Shown here piece by piece: positions 30,601 through 42,012 of a stretch of 64,000 nucleotides of DNA. The notes under the pieces are model-generated. The model had not been told where the DNA came from, made no database searches, and worked only from the letters and a program-made list of their open reading frames with translations. The DNA is taken from contig JARBJD010000179.1 in the NCBI GenBank assembly GCA_033064195.1, positions 1 to 64,000 of the forward strand, given 5' to 3'. Positions within the stretch are counted from its first letter, which is position 1. Every line of letters begins with the position of its first letter. The stretch comes from Blattamonas nauphoetae. Its lineage: Eukaryota > Preaxostyla > Oxymonadida. Both the position numbers and the translations under genes were made by a program.

Positions 30601-33381
30601 ATGGAGTGAATGAGAAGACGTTGAAAGTGGAGAGGTGGGAATCCACACTGTAGTGATTTTGTCCCCGTTCGAGAGATGTCGCGTTCACCACATCCAATTC
30701 TGACTCCTGTTCCTCATTGTCGAAGATCAAGACAGGAAGATGATGTGCTTCAATTCCTTCTTCCTTGTTTTTCTCTCCTCCGCTTCTTTCCGCTCACCTT
30801 TAGATTCTTTCGCTATCTTCTCTTATCTGTTCCTCAGTCCCTGTTCAAATGAGAGAAGTGAATATAAGAGTGATGAAGGACAAATCAAATCAAAAAAACG
30901 TCAAAAAGAAAATAAGCGAGAGATGGCTACCGAAAATAGCAACTCCACCATCCTTGTGCATTTTGGGGCACAATTTGTCCATCATTGTGAAAGGTTCCTT
31001 TGTACACATTCGAATTTCTTTATCTTTCCACATGATGACTGTCGTTCGTTTCTTCTCAGAGCAGAAGGGGAACGAAAGATGGATTGTGTCGACTTGTCGC
31101 ATGTGGATGAGTGATCACTCTGTTCCTGCGAGAGATTGAGATAGAGTGTGTGAAGGAGGTGTCAATACATTGAAAAAAAAGAGAGAAAACACTGTCAATG
31201 ACGATTCAAACCGTTGTGAGTTTGGCCACATCCAGGGCCAGCAAAACGCAGAGATGAAGACATTGCAGTGCCCAAACAAAGAGAGGAGATCTAATATTAA
31301 TCAAAAAAGTGAGAGATAAGTGGTAAAATCAAACTGCAATCGGAATTGAGAATGAACTGTGTCCCTTAATAGGTGTCGATTGGACAGTCCAGGACTGGAC
31401 AGTCCATTGGACTGTCCAATTTTGCCGACTCGTCAAAACCTCAATAAACGGGATGCACTAATTGTGTAGACTTCAGAAAAAAAATTTCAGCGAAATGTCC
31501 AGTCACGTCCAATGACGTCCAATGGTGGGTGGATCAAGTCGAGATTCACACTTGGCTAAATATGATCAAATTATCTCCATTTCGCTATTTCTTAAGTGAT
31601 TATTGTCATTTCTTTGTGAAAATGATTGAATGAGTGAATTGAGGATGAGAGAAGCAAGTCTAAAAATGAATGTCCAATAGAGGTCGATTGTCCAGTCCAA
31701 CATTGGCAACGTCCAATCCAATTAACATGCCAACTCAGCCTTCTCCGATTGTTCGAGTTCCAGCTCGTCCAGTGGAATGGAAGTATATCTCACATCCTGC
31801 ACTCTCGACCTTCTCCGTGTCAACTTTGTCAACTGTTCATGCACTTCCCTTTATAACTCGTATCCAGGTGCAGTTTTTGTTCAGATCAAATCGGGGACTC
31901 TCACGATGGATTCGTGTTCTTTCTCGAAATGCTCAACAACAGGCGATGGAGGAGCACTTCGTCTGGATCTGACATCAGCGACAGGAACATGGGACTATAT
32001 GCTGAAATCCGTAAAGTTTGGGCGAGGAGAGGATGCGAACAGATGTGGGGAAGGGATGTTCGGGACCGACGTGTTTGTCACCTCAAGCGATCTGGAAAGT
32101 GCAATCACGCCAGAAAGATGGGCCGGATCGTTCAGCTCGTCGAAATTGACTGATCTGATGGGCTACGACACGTCACTCAAGCAAACCATGTCGCTGATCC
32201 CGTTTCTGCGAGGGAAGGAGGTGTTTGTAGGGAAGGATGGAGATGACGAGCACGGCGGAGTGGAAGACTCGCCTCTTCGGACGCTCTTCGCGGCATTCAC
32301 AAAGATGAACGATGAAGAAGTGTCACTTGGGACGATTGTTGTGTCTGAACTTGCAGTGATCGGGAAGACAATCCGTCTTGAGCAGGAAGGGGAGCTCTCT
32401 GGGACGACGTGGGAAGAGAAGAAAGGGCAGGTGGAGTGCTCAGTTGAGGATGGAGAATGGGCGACGGGAACTGGCCGAGCTTTGGAGGCGATGATGAGAC
32501 TGGAGATTGTGTCGCTGAGCTTCTCCGAATTGGAGTTCAGAGGATTCGCGTCTCCCGTCGGAATCACATCCATCTTCTCCGTCGAAGCCCAATCGACGCT
32601 CACACTGACCGCATGCTCGATCGCCTCGTCGCGTGAGATCACACAAACTCTGGCAAAGGTGTCACACGACGGTTCTCTGCTGGCTGATGGTTTGGAAGTG
32701 TCGCAGGTGCGATTTGGAGGGAAGGGGAGTGTGTTTGTGGTGGGGTCGAAGGGGAGAGTGGAGATGGAGGGTGGAGAAGTGTCGTCGATGTCGCTGGAAG
32801 GAGGAGCTGTCGTGTGGGGATCGACCGAAAGTGGGATTGAAGTGACAAGAACGAAGTTTGTTGGATGCACAGGGAGGCAGTTTGGGAGTCTGATCCGTGT
32901 TTCTGTTTTTGGATGCCGAGTGAGTGTTGTGAAGTGTGTGTTCGCGGATTGCCGGACAGTGGTTGGGATGGAGGAGATGAGAGGGGGCGAGGAGAGAGTG
33001 GGAGGAGGATGTGTTGTGATCACGCTAGGAAAACGATCGAAATCAACACGACACTCGCCACCATCGTCTGCTGACCTCTCTTCGACACAATTCTCGAATT
33101 GTGTTCTGACATGCCCAGACTCTCACTCATCGTCGTTTGTTGGAGGAAGTGCGTTTGCGATTGTGTCGATGGAGAAGAACGGGAGGATTGTTTTTGTCGA
33201 AACAGAAGTGCGAAACTACACGTGTGGAGAGGGATTGAAGAGAGAAGGGACGGATGGAGGAGTACTTATGTGGGAGACGAATCGTCTTCACACAGATCAC
33301 CGTGGAATGAGAGTTTTGGGATGTGGAGTGAGCCAAATCGAACTCGGTTCAACTGATTCTGTTTCTGCATCTGAACTTTGA
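27629..33381 (+). CDS. Beta-helix surface-protein gene split by a 2.3-kb TIR element
   Basis: Readable from about 27629 (FISCKGLGSFGGALALFGYQ) to TGA at 33379-33381, about 1150 residues without the element. First block: rungs with GGAL/GGAM turns (RAERGGALVFVNVTRIQIED, GNRAERAGGAMLF). Middle: VHVTTSGTDETGCGSTTDAA, a Cys-rich motif like that at the start of pectate-lyase-type repeats. After the element: VYLTSCTLDLLRVNFVNCSC, a second module from VFVGKDGDDEHGGVEDSPLR, and more rungs. TAA at 29021-29023 is in frame and coding continues on both sides. Removing the element and one copy of CTCAGCCT gives an open junction (DSAF-SDCSSS). No transmembrane segment is seen before the stop, so it is secreted or a further exon is missing. 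Confidence 0.7.
29469..31733. mobile_element. TIR element with 8-bp target duplication, copy 2 of the TTGGCCTGTTAAG family (element 5)
   Basis: Starts TTGGCCTGTTAAG and ends with TTAACATGCCAA. Perfect 8-bp duplication CTCAGCCT at 29461-29468 and 31734-31741, inside a beta-helix gene. Left 65 and right 420 bases match copy 1 (17633-19883). The interior is different: plus-strand 30740-31114 begins with a signal-peptide-like MMCFNSFFLVFLSSASFRS and has no transposase features. 8-bp duplications occur in hAT and P superfamilies; the ends are not of the classic hAT type. Confidence 0.87.
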
Positions 33382-33693
33382 TTCAGCTTGGAACCTTTTC
33401 ATCCCTTTCGTTGTTCCCGCAACAGACGCAAGCCTCTCTTCCACTCCTTGCTCGTTTTCACATCATCGAAATTTAGTCAAAATTCTTGTCGATTGCATCT
33501 CCAATTCCGCTGATCCATTCAATCTCTCTCGCCTCATCAAGTCACATTTCGTTCACTTTACTCGTGGACTTCATTTTCATTTCTGTTGAATTTCATTTTT
33601 TCGGAATAGTGGGTGGATTTCGAACTTATCTGATTTGTCAAGTGAATTCATTAAAACTTAGAGAATTGTCAAAAGTTTCGGATATCACTTATT

Positions 33694-36600
33694 ATGTGCC
33701 AGATCAAAATGCCGAACTGTTTCATCTGTGGATCAAGTCAGATATCAGACATTGCAATTGATAGACGTCCATGTCGTCACGTTTTATGTGCTCGATGTGG
33801 ACTGGTGGAAGCCTCAGCACAGCTTCTTCTGATCGGCCTCAATGAAACTCTTCCTGCAAGTAAACTCTGCTGCGGATCCAGTTATGCGACAACATACCAG
33901 AAAGTTCATGAACGATCGTTGAAATTGAAGGAGGAGATTTCTGGAGATGACGTTGGTGACCAAATCGAACTCCCAGCGAAGATCAAAACTGGAGCGGAAG
34001 AAGGAAATGCTCTCGTTCAAGCCAAACAAGAACGATTGAAGGAGTTGAATTCCGTGATGACTGATATGATGCAGCTGCTCTCAGGTGGAGTGGACAGACA
34101 GGAGTCCGCATTCCGCTTGACTGGGTTGACAGGAATCTTTGGGCAACGACATACCATCAAAAGACCACGCTCAGACCAAAACAAGGGAGAAGGTGATGAA
34201 GACGACCTTGAAGAGATAGAAGCATTGATTCAGTCAATCGACCAAGAACTCGCCGCAAACAAAAAAGCACAAACAGAAGCGAAGACAGCAGCCCAAGCTG
34301 TTGCAACTGAATCCAGAGCTGAAAAACGAACTGCTGAAAGCAAATTGAGAGCAGAGATGCTCGAGAAGAGCAGAGCACTGGACAAAGAACTCACGGACTT
34401 CAGAAATGAAAAAGAAGTCGAAAAGAAAACCAACAAGACAGAATGTGATGCGAAAGTCATGATGTGACCGGAATGCGATTCAAAGTGGAGCTTGACAAGA
34501 AGGTGCTTGAGATTGAACTCCTAGCTCAGCAAGATGAGCTCACGAAAGCTGATATCGCAACGGCTTCTGAACAGAAACTAGCCGACCTCCAAAGAGGGTT
34601 AAGTATAGGCGCAGATCCGATTTTCGCTACGCGCAGATCCATTTTTTTGGATACGCGCAGATCCAAATGGATACACGCAGATCTAAAATATTTCTTGGTT
34701 TTTTTGTGTTTACCCTTACCATTTCATGACATTTCACTCTGAATGCTCACAATTCGCTTTGACTCTCGAAAACTCTTCGCAACTCAAAATTTGTCACATC
34801 TTCACATGACTGTGTTGATCTTACCATCACCCGTATTCTTTCAATAATCTCGACTTCTTATCCTTCCTCGATATTGGTTAGGTTGATCTGTCATTGACAC
34901 AGAATGACCATATTTTTCCATTTTCTTGCACATGAGTCTCACTTCAGGCTATTCAGTGTCTGATCCCGATTACCATCCTTGTCCTCTTATCAACACATCT
35001 GCATTTCTTTTCTATTCGAGCTCAACCATGGAGTGATGATTTCTGATTCTGTACTCGTTTGTGGCATTCATCAAATGTCAGTTCAGACAGAACACGACAC
35101 AAGTTATGAAAGCCGTGACGTCAGGCATGAATCTGGACAAAGCAGGCTATTTTCCGCAGCTAGCAGAGTCGAAAAGCATTACCTGCTCAGTGGAACCAGA
35201 AAGAGTGGAGGAAATGATCCAAAAACGATAATCAGGGAAACTCGCAAGAAACTGGCGAACATCAAAGGGAATGACACTGGCATGGCGATCTCTCCTCTCA
35301 CACCCATCTACGCATGTGAGTCAACGGAAGAAGGCACTGTTCAGTATCCTGCCCACCCACGAAGACAAAAGAACCATCACGAAAAACAGAGGAATGCGGA
35401 TCTGGACCACGGAGCTCAAAATCGCGGGAAATCTACCCAAAATGAAGGAAAAGAGCTTCTTTCTCCAGATTCACGGGAGGCTGGAAGATCAATGATCTCT
35501 CCATCAATCTCTCCCGCTGCTCATCTGGACGATGTCGAATGGAAGAAACAGAAGCATCCTCACCGCCTACAACAAGCCCAAGCTCAAACAATGAACCTCG
35601 ATGATGTTCGCCAGTATGTCATTTTGTTTTGATTGAACTCTTTTCAAAGGCCACTTCAAAGCAAACCAACTGCACTCCCCGTTCTCCCTCCGCTCGCTAT
35701 CCCATTCTCCGAAACTCCACCCACAACAGCAAAATTAGGAGCCCACGGCGAGCATCATGCTCTTCCTGAAATCCAAGAAAATGCGAAGACGTTGGAGCGG
35801 AGGGAAGAACTGGCGGGTCAGACATCGAAAAGAGAGGTCGCGCACACCAGCAGAACACACACCACACGAACCAGAACAGACAGCCTCGCACCGCACTCCG
35901 ATCAACCCGCTTTCCGTCGACGCCTTCCAAATCCCTTCTGCCGTCTGCTTCTCACCCGCTCGCCTCTCCTCTCCTCTCCAAATTTCCCAAACAACCATTC
36001 AGCCCAACCCTCTCCACTTTTCGATCTTCATAATACAATAGAAAACACCATATTATCAACTCTGTCATCATCACTTTCGAAGGCAAAAATCCTCCGCAAT
36101 CCTTGGTCTTTGTCCCAGTAGTCGGGTCAATGAACATAATCATGGAACAAAGCCAGAATTATGAATATCACTTCCAAAATCTCAACTGTAAATCGCAAAA
36201 TGCGACTGTCTCCTATTTGGGAACCACCCTGCTCGATTCATAAGTTTTTTTCAATCCATTTGTTATTCTGAAAGGAAATTAAGAAACAATTGATCAATGG
36301 TGAGGTTTTTTGAGACAAAAACGAGATACATATTTGAAAAGAACAAACATTGTTTTGGATCTGCGCGTATCCATTTGGATCTGCGTGTATCCCTTTTTTA
36401 GATCTGCGCGTAGCGAAAATCGGATCTGCGCCTATACTTAACCTCCAAAGAGAGCTGGAATATGCCAAAATCGAAGCAGAGTGTAGACACCGCAGAGACA
36501 TCGCGGCAACCCGCAAAGACCAGTGCACCAGATTGGCTGCTCTGAAAGAACAGTACATCACCAAAGTGGAAGCGGCCCGATCAGGGAACCCAAGTGTTGC

Positions 36601-36898
36601 TGAAAGGAATGAAACAGCGGCCGAATCGGCGTATGAGAAGTCTGTTGAGTCGACAAAGCAATCTTGCGAAAGGAGGATTGAACAGATTATTGCGACAGAC
36701 GAAAAGAACTCCGAGGCGTTGGTCACAAGAATGGAGAATGCGTGTGAATATGAGAAAACGAAGACGGAAACAGCGATCGCCACGTTGACAGAGAAATCCG
36801 CCAACACTCGGACAACGAAACTGGCTGAAGCTGAACGACAATACAATCAGAAGATCGCCGAGTTGGACGCAAAGAAAGAAGCGGCCAGCAACGCATAG
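33694..36898 (+). CDS. RING-finger / coiled-coil protein gene split by a 1.8-kb TIR element
   Basis: Starts MCQIKMPNCFICGSS (a second Met follows at 33709). Residues 9-60 show a RING-type cysteine pattern (CFIC, CRHVLCARC, then CC), suggesting zinc binding and possibly ubiquitin-ligase function. Residues 90-260 and the part after the element (ELEYAKIEAECRHRRDIAAT, SVESTKQSCERRIEQIIATD) are Lys/Glu/Ala-rich coiled coil. There is one frame change near 34460: a frame ends ECDAKVMM while another opens TGMRFKVELDKKVLEIE. The element is at 34597-36443; its removal with one TCCAAAGAG leaves ADLQR-ELEYAK in frame. The final TAG (36896-36898) is followed two codons later by TGA. Confidence 0.65.
34597..36443. 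mobile_element. TIR element with 9-bp target duplication and host-like cargo (element 6)
   Basis: Starts GGTTAAGTATAGGCGCAGAT and ends with the reverse complement. 9-bp duplication TCCAAAGAG at 34588-34596 and 36444-36452. The TIRs (about 95 bases) contain three to four tandem CGCAGATC words. Ends are related to those of the element at 45880-48685 (GGGTAAGTATAGAGACAGAT). A 9-bp duplication suggests a Mutator-like superfamily. The interior has host-like coding (35060-35495) and no transposase. Confidence 0.87.
35060..35495 (+). pseudogene. Host-like gene fragment carried in element 6, with an in-frame TAA
   Basis: A plus-strand frame reads TTQVMKAVTSGMNLDKAGYF, PQLAESKSITCSVEPERVEE, then through TAA at 35229-35231 into SGKLARNWRTSKGMTLAWRS, KRTITKNRGMRIWTTELKIA and EKSFFLQIHGRLEDQ, ending at TGA. 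Coding character is the same on both sides of the TAA. The beginning lies after a possible intron acceptor. No family recognised. Downstream, 35500-36120 is Ser/Pro-rich and may be further decayed cargo. Confidence 0.45.
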
Positions 36899-37059
36899 GA
36901 ACATTGATGTCGAAGCATCGAATGTCTGGGATATGTTGCTGTAGTTGAATCAAAGTTGGAACAACCATATTTATGTCCACAACGTTCTAACTCGGACTTT
37001 TTTGCTTTCTTTTTCTATTCTCACTTTCATTTTCGTTTCTTGTTTTCATTTTCATGCTC

Positions 37060-38250
37060 TGCACAGATGATTATCGACTATCTTTGTCATTTGTCTGAAT
37101 TTGACACGATTTCACTCATGTCTGTTGACGTTCAACCACATTTAGGTGAAAAGAGAGACGAGGAGTCTGTCGAGATCGGCTCCAATGTGAGACAGGGCGG
37201 CAGAGACCAACGGAAGGTTGCAGGATTCGAGGCGAGGTGGAGGTCGAGGGTTGGAGTGGATCGGATGGTGGAAAGAGATAAGACGAGCAGTGCTTGTGCG
37301 TCGTTCTCAGCTTTCATCCGTTCAGGCGTAAGATCAGGCCCATTTCAGCTTCTCAACGATCGACACCTCGAATGGCGACACATAAGAAGAAGTGGCTACG
37401 ATGGAGTGCGTTGTCGGATTGATAAAAAACAGGAATTCAGCCACGTTTCGCATTTCGGTGAGGAGAGTGACTGGAGTGTTGACGGAATTCGCTATCGTCA
37501 TCTCCACCAACCATTCCACTATTCGGTCGTGAGAACGGTGCGCGTCCAGAATCTGTGACCTGATGAAGGTGTTGAACGACGACAGAAGCTGAGCTTGAGA
37601 TTCTGCGCATAAAAAAAGGAAGACATGGAGAAAGATGGTATCTCGTCTCTCCTCGTCTGCCGGACTCATCTTCGGTTGCCAGAATGAATGCTGAATATGA
37701 GGGTGAGTGTGATGTCGGTCAGTGTCGTCAGTGCAGCAAGTGCGGACGGCTGGCGGGTGTCGTTCCACTCGTTTGGCTGTTGTGACAATCCGGACAGTTC
37801 GGGAGAGAAGAAGGTGGGATGTTGAACGAATATGAACAGAAATCTAGGGAGAGGTTGACTTTGAATTTATCGTCTTTCGTGAGCTGGGCATATTTCGGGA
37901 GGAGCGGAGGATCTGTTGGTAGATTAATTTGGAGTTCGGAGAAAACGATTCGGAGTTTCTTTGTCAGCGCAGCCAGGAATGGGAATCCAGAATATTGTTG
38001 GTGTGGGGAAGAAGATGGGAATATGGGTGAGGGAAGATGTGTGAGAGCAGGAGGATTTGGTTGGATGACACGATAAAGAGCCTTAAGAGAATAGACGGCG
38101 ATTCTGAGATGAGGGAAGAGAGAAATCCGAGCTAGAGCGGTGAGAACAGCAGATGGAGGCGATGTTTTCCTGATTTTTGTGAATATGGAAATGGTAAATT
38201 TCTGGTGTCGGAGAAAAAGCGAGTCGACGATTTCAGGTTCGAAAAAGAGT
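37060..38250 (-). pseudogene. Decayed paralogue of the HEAT-like gene at 45-52 kb
   Basis: Minus-strand pieces align by eye with the intact gene: ESQAQLLSSFNTFIRSQI and VEMTIANSVNTPVTLLTEMR versus ESQTQLLSSFYRFYM and VEMATVNSYNTPIALLTEMR; KAENDAQALLVLSLSTIRST versus KAENDAQALLILSIHTIRSI; and a WNDTRQPSAV match near 37.77 kb. Frames shift repeatedly and parts are missing, so it is a pseudogene. It lies between the RING gene and the palindromic element. Confidence 0.75.
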
Positions 38251-38297
38251 GATTCTATGCAAGAACAGCGCTGAAAACAAATTGAGAAGATGAAAGA

Positions 38298-38621
38298 ATG
38301 AAACACACTGATTCCAATGCAGGACATGTCGACCAATTTCCAAAGTGTGTGATGATGAAAGTGGGGATTTCAGAGGAAACCGACGAACGAACGAACGAGG
38401 GCGATTTCGAATCTGAAAGAAAGCAAGACAGACATCCATCATCACAAACAAGAAAACAAAAAGCAAAGAATCTCCAGCAATTTCATCAGTTCAGCCTGAA
38501 AGAGAGAATGAAGAAAAGTGAAAAGGAGAGAACGGGAAAGATGAAGCACGAAAACGACGAACCAAATTCCAACTGGGGTGACAGCTCAAAGCTCTCGGCG
38601 AGAGATCCCCATTCGGGGTAG
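38298..38621 (+). CDS. Short hydrophilic ORF, doubtful
   Basis: 107 residues from MKHTDSNAGHVDQFPKCVMM, very rich in Lys, Glu and Ser with no hydrophobic core. Nothing recognisable. It ends just upstream of the palindromic element and could be non-coding purine-rich sequence. Confidence 0.15.
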   Translation: MKHTDSNAGHVDQFPKCVMMKVGISEETDERTNEGDFESERKQDRHPSSQTRKQKAKNLQQFHQFSLKERMKKSEKERTGKMKHENDEPNSNWGDSSKLSARDPHSG

Positions 38622-38690
38622 TGTGCTCTGAAATCATGGATGAATCCCCTGATCCGTTTGGAGGGAGAGTCATTCAGACTCAATTCATTA

Positions 38691-40243
38691 CAGGTATGGC
38701 TCGAGGAACTGAGACCGAATTGTTCTCCCTCAGTATTGCATTATTTCATTTTTCCTTCAAATTCACCAGTGAAAGTGGTCATTCTCCTTATTTTGAAAAA
38801 ACACCGAGAAAAGCTAAAATACTGCAAAATGAAGTGCGGGTGTTTGCGATCAATTGTCCCTTGTCCTATCGAGTGGTCCTCTGTGACTCTCGTCCAACCA
38901 ACTTCGCCTCCATCATGTGTATGTTCCTCTTCTTCATTATTTCCGTCCTATCTGGCCTTTCCAGCGCGAAAGAGTTTTATGACTTCATGCTCACTCAATT
39001 GGAAAAAGATGAGTTATTGAACCCTGGAAATGGTATGACATGCTAGTTTAAGTCTTTTAACTTTTCTCTTCCATTTAGGTGGTTGTCGTACCGTTTTGTA
39101 TACATTCAGATGATGATCGCCAAACAACAGGCCAATTTTGTCATAATTTGGCTAGATCTGTGGCTATAAACAGGACAGGGAGAATTAAATACAAACTTTA
39201 GGACTAAGAAAGTATCGACACCTTGACATGTGGTTTTGTTGGAGTTTCCTGAAGTTCGAGAATGAAGCGCGGGAAACACCAGAGATTTCCCATTTATCGT
39301 GTCTCTATTCCTTTTTGCTGTATTACTACTCCTTCCACATCACATTCATGTCTTTTTCTCCTTTATTTCTTTCAAGTCCTCTTCACACTGAGGCAAAAAG
39401 ATTCAATCGCGATTGGTGAAATGTGGAATCATATAAATGAACAAATAAGATCTTCAACAGCATTTCTCTCCAAAGAGGACGTCCAATCTTGCTCATTAGT
39501 CACTTGTTTCTCCTTCTGATCGGTGTTTTGCGATGTTCTGTTTTGTGTCCAATCAAGATCGGTACAAACAGGTGACTTTGAAACAAAATAAGAAAGTTGA
39601 AGTCAAACCCTGATTCCTTTCAGTTGATTGATATGGTTGACGCACAGCAGGTGGACAGACGGTTGTTTTCATTCTCGACCATCACGAAAATCCAACAAAA
39701 CCACATGTCAAGGTGTCGATACTTTCTTAGTCCTAAAGTTTGTATTTAATTCTCCCTGTCCTGTTTATAGCCACAGATCTAGCCAAATTATGACAAAATT
39801 GGCCTGTTGTTTGGCGATCATCATCTGAATGTATACAAAACGGTACGACAACCACCTAAATGGAAGAGAAAAGTTAAAAGACTTAAACTAGCATGTCATA
39901 CCATTTCCAGGGTTCAATAACTCATCTTTTTCCAATTGAGTGAGCATGAAGTCATAAAACTCTTTCGCGCTGGAAAGGCCAGATAGGACGGAAATAATGA
40001 AGAAGAGGAACATACACATGATGGAGGCGAAGTTGGTTGGACGAGAGTCACAGAGGACCACTCGATAGGACAAGGGACAATTGATCGCAAACACCCGCAC
40101 TTCATTTTGCAGTATTTTAGCTTTTCTCGGTGTTTTTTCAAAATAAGGAGAATGACCACTTTCACTGGTGAATTTGAAGGAAAAATGAAATAATGCAATA
40201 CTGAGGGAGAACAATTCGGTCTCAGTTCCTCGAGCCATACCTG
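38691..40243. mobile_element. Long-palindrome element, 1553 bp, CAGGTATGG ends (element 7)
   Basis: Two arms of about 553 bases each (38691-39243, 39691-40243), essentially perfect inverted copies, with a 447-base spacer. Ends CAGGTATGGCTCGAGG and reverse complement, flanked by TA (38689-38690, 40244-40245). Near identity of the arms implies recent origin or ongoing correction. Open frames in the arms are mirror copies. Same end motif as 22587-23373. Confidence 0.92.
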
Positions 40244-40459
40244 TATGGGTTCACTCGATGTCTTTGCTGTCTTTTCCACATTCATTGTCTCGAAACAACT
40301 TTAATCGGTATAAATCAGGATGATGTATATCTGACATGCCATTGTCAAAACGAATAGTGTCCAATGTCAACTTCGGGTTGACGATGCCGGTTTTTACTGT
40401 TCTGAACAAGAAATCCTGTCCATAATATCAGTTGGAGAGAGTAAGCTCCAAGACCAGCA

Positions 40460-40837
40460 TTGAATTGTCCCCGACAGTTTGATTTGTGCTCTTTCTGGTC
40501 TACAATCACGTCATTTCTCATGGTACCAAGACAATCGCCACATCTCTCATCTCATTCACCAGAACATCGATCTTCGCTGAATGTTTCAAGGATTACTCTT
40601 GAAGCTGACATTCGTGGCTCGCTGTATACATTATCTTCAGGATTAGCTTCAAATCATCGAATGATTGTTCTTCGAAGAATCATTCGCATGATCAGTGGCT
40701 TCGAAGCATATGCTCGGCGAAAACGGTCAACAAATCGAAAGCTGGCCTCATTTGGTGGAACATTTCTATGGAATGACGATTCTACAGTTTCAAATTCAAA
40801 TGATCAACCCATGACAGGATCTTATCCGGAGTTTTAG
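40460..40837 (+). CDS. Hypothetical short ORF
   Basis: 125 residues, mildly basic, with segments SRITLEADIRGSLYTLSSGL and RMIVLRRIIRMISGFEAYAR. No family recognised. It sits alone between the palindromic element and the cyclin gene. A small multi-exon gene is possible; coding status is uncertain. Confidence 0.25.
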   Translation: MNCPRQFDLCSFWSTITSFLMVPRQSPHLSSHSPEHRSSLNVSRITLEADIRGSLYTLSSGLASNHRMIVLRRIIRMISGFEAYARRKRSTNRKLASFGGTFLWNDDSTVSNSNDQPMTGSYPEF

Positions 40838-41193
40838 TTCATACAGGTATCTTTCCGAAAGTCCGGATTTTCAGAGATGAGTCAAGTTGATTTCTTTAAC
40901 ATGTCTATTGATGTGAAGGACATTTGGAAGTCAAACTCCAGCCGGACAAATTGATGACCCATTCATTATTCTTCACTCAATTCAATGCTGAAAGGACGCA
41001 ATATCTCAACCGAAATAACTTCCGATGAAATGTTTGCTCTCTTCCCTTTCGATTTCATTCCTCTCTCTTTCTCTCTCTCAGACGCCTCCAGCTCAGCACC
41101 ATTCATACAGTTCAAACCAATGTTTCTCTTCATGCTGCCTGCCAACACACTGCGACTGACCTCTTTTTTTCTCTCTTCAAACTCCATCCAAAC

Positions 41194-41736
41194 ATGTACG
41201 AAATGGACGATGCTTCGGGGCTTGTTTTGGATCGTTCTCGCTCAGCATCACCTGACGCTGTCCGAAGTGTCGCTCACTACCTGTCGACATTCCTCCTCGC
41301 ACACATCCCACACCTCACACTGACCCCACGGTCTGACGGAACAGTGGTTGACGAGTCGTTGGAGCCGAAGATTGCGAAGATGCTGCAGTTCGTCACACGG
41401 ACAGCTTTCTTCCAAAGTGGTGAGCTTGTCTTTGCTGCTGACCTCATCCAGAGACTGGTTGAGGTTGACATGGCATCAGGCCGACCGCTCGCGGAGTGGA
41501 TTGTGTCGAACAACAACCTCGGCACAGTGCTCGTCGTATCGCTCCTTTTGTCAAACAAGATCTTCCGCGACGTCCCAATTCGGAGTTCTTGGTGGGCAAT
41601 GGCTTTTGGGATTCCACTGGGCGTTCTCAACACCTCAGAAAAGTGTTTTCTGGAACATTTGAAATACGATGTGTCGCCAACAGACACTCGGGTTGCCTCG
41701 ATTTTGCAGAAAGTGCTGAACGACTGCTCATACTGA
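41194..41736 (+). CDS. Cyclin, Pho80/PCL-like
   Basis: 180 residues from MYEMDDASGLVLDRSRSASP to TGA. Residues about 50-170 form one cyclin box: AADLIQRLVEVDMASGRPLA, then LGTVLVVSLLLSNKIFRDVP, SWWAMAFGIPLGVLNTSEKC, FLEHLKYDVSP. The LLLSNKIFRDVP / SWWA / LN-SE-FL-YDV pattern is characteristic of Pho80-type (PF08613-like) cyclins, which bind and activate a cyclin-dependent kinase in the cytoplasm or nucleus. No intron is needed. It is a compact, undamaged gene and a good example of TGA as the stop codon here. Confidence 0.85.
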   Translation: MYEMDDASGLVLDRSRSASPDAVRSVAHYLSTFLLAHIPHLTLTPRSDGTVVDESLEPKIAKMLQFVTRTAFFQSGELVFAADLIQRLVEVDMASGRPLAEWIVSNNNLGTVLVVSLLLSNKIFRDVPIRSSWWAMAFGIPLGVLNTSEKCFLEHLKYDVSPTDTRVASILQKVLNDCSY

Positions 41737-42012
41737 CACAGCCGCCGGCAGAAAAATATTTTGATTTGTCTATGTTTCTTGTCTTGTTTTTTTGTCTTCA
41801 TTCCCGTGGAATTCATGTTGTTCTTGATTTATCGACACAGTTTACCAAAACAGAGACGCTCACGGGACAGGTGTTGAGATTGTCTAGTTGAAGGAACAAT
41901 CGCCGTGGTGGACCTTGTGGAGGATACAATCCGCTTGATGGAATCAAAGTGATATTGTGAATATGCATGTGGTGACTACATAAGATGGAATCAAAGGGCA
42001 GATCCGTCCAAC

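Noticed and set aside
32163-33023. Minus-strand 286-residue ORF
   Set aside because: Antisense shadow of the beta-helix gene on the plus strand.
38691-40243. Two ORFs of about 120-140 residues on opposite strands
   Set aside because: They are mirror copies in the two arms of a palindromic element and have no independent coding evidence.
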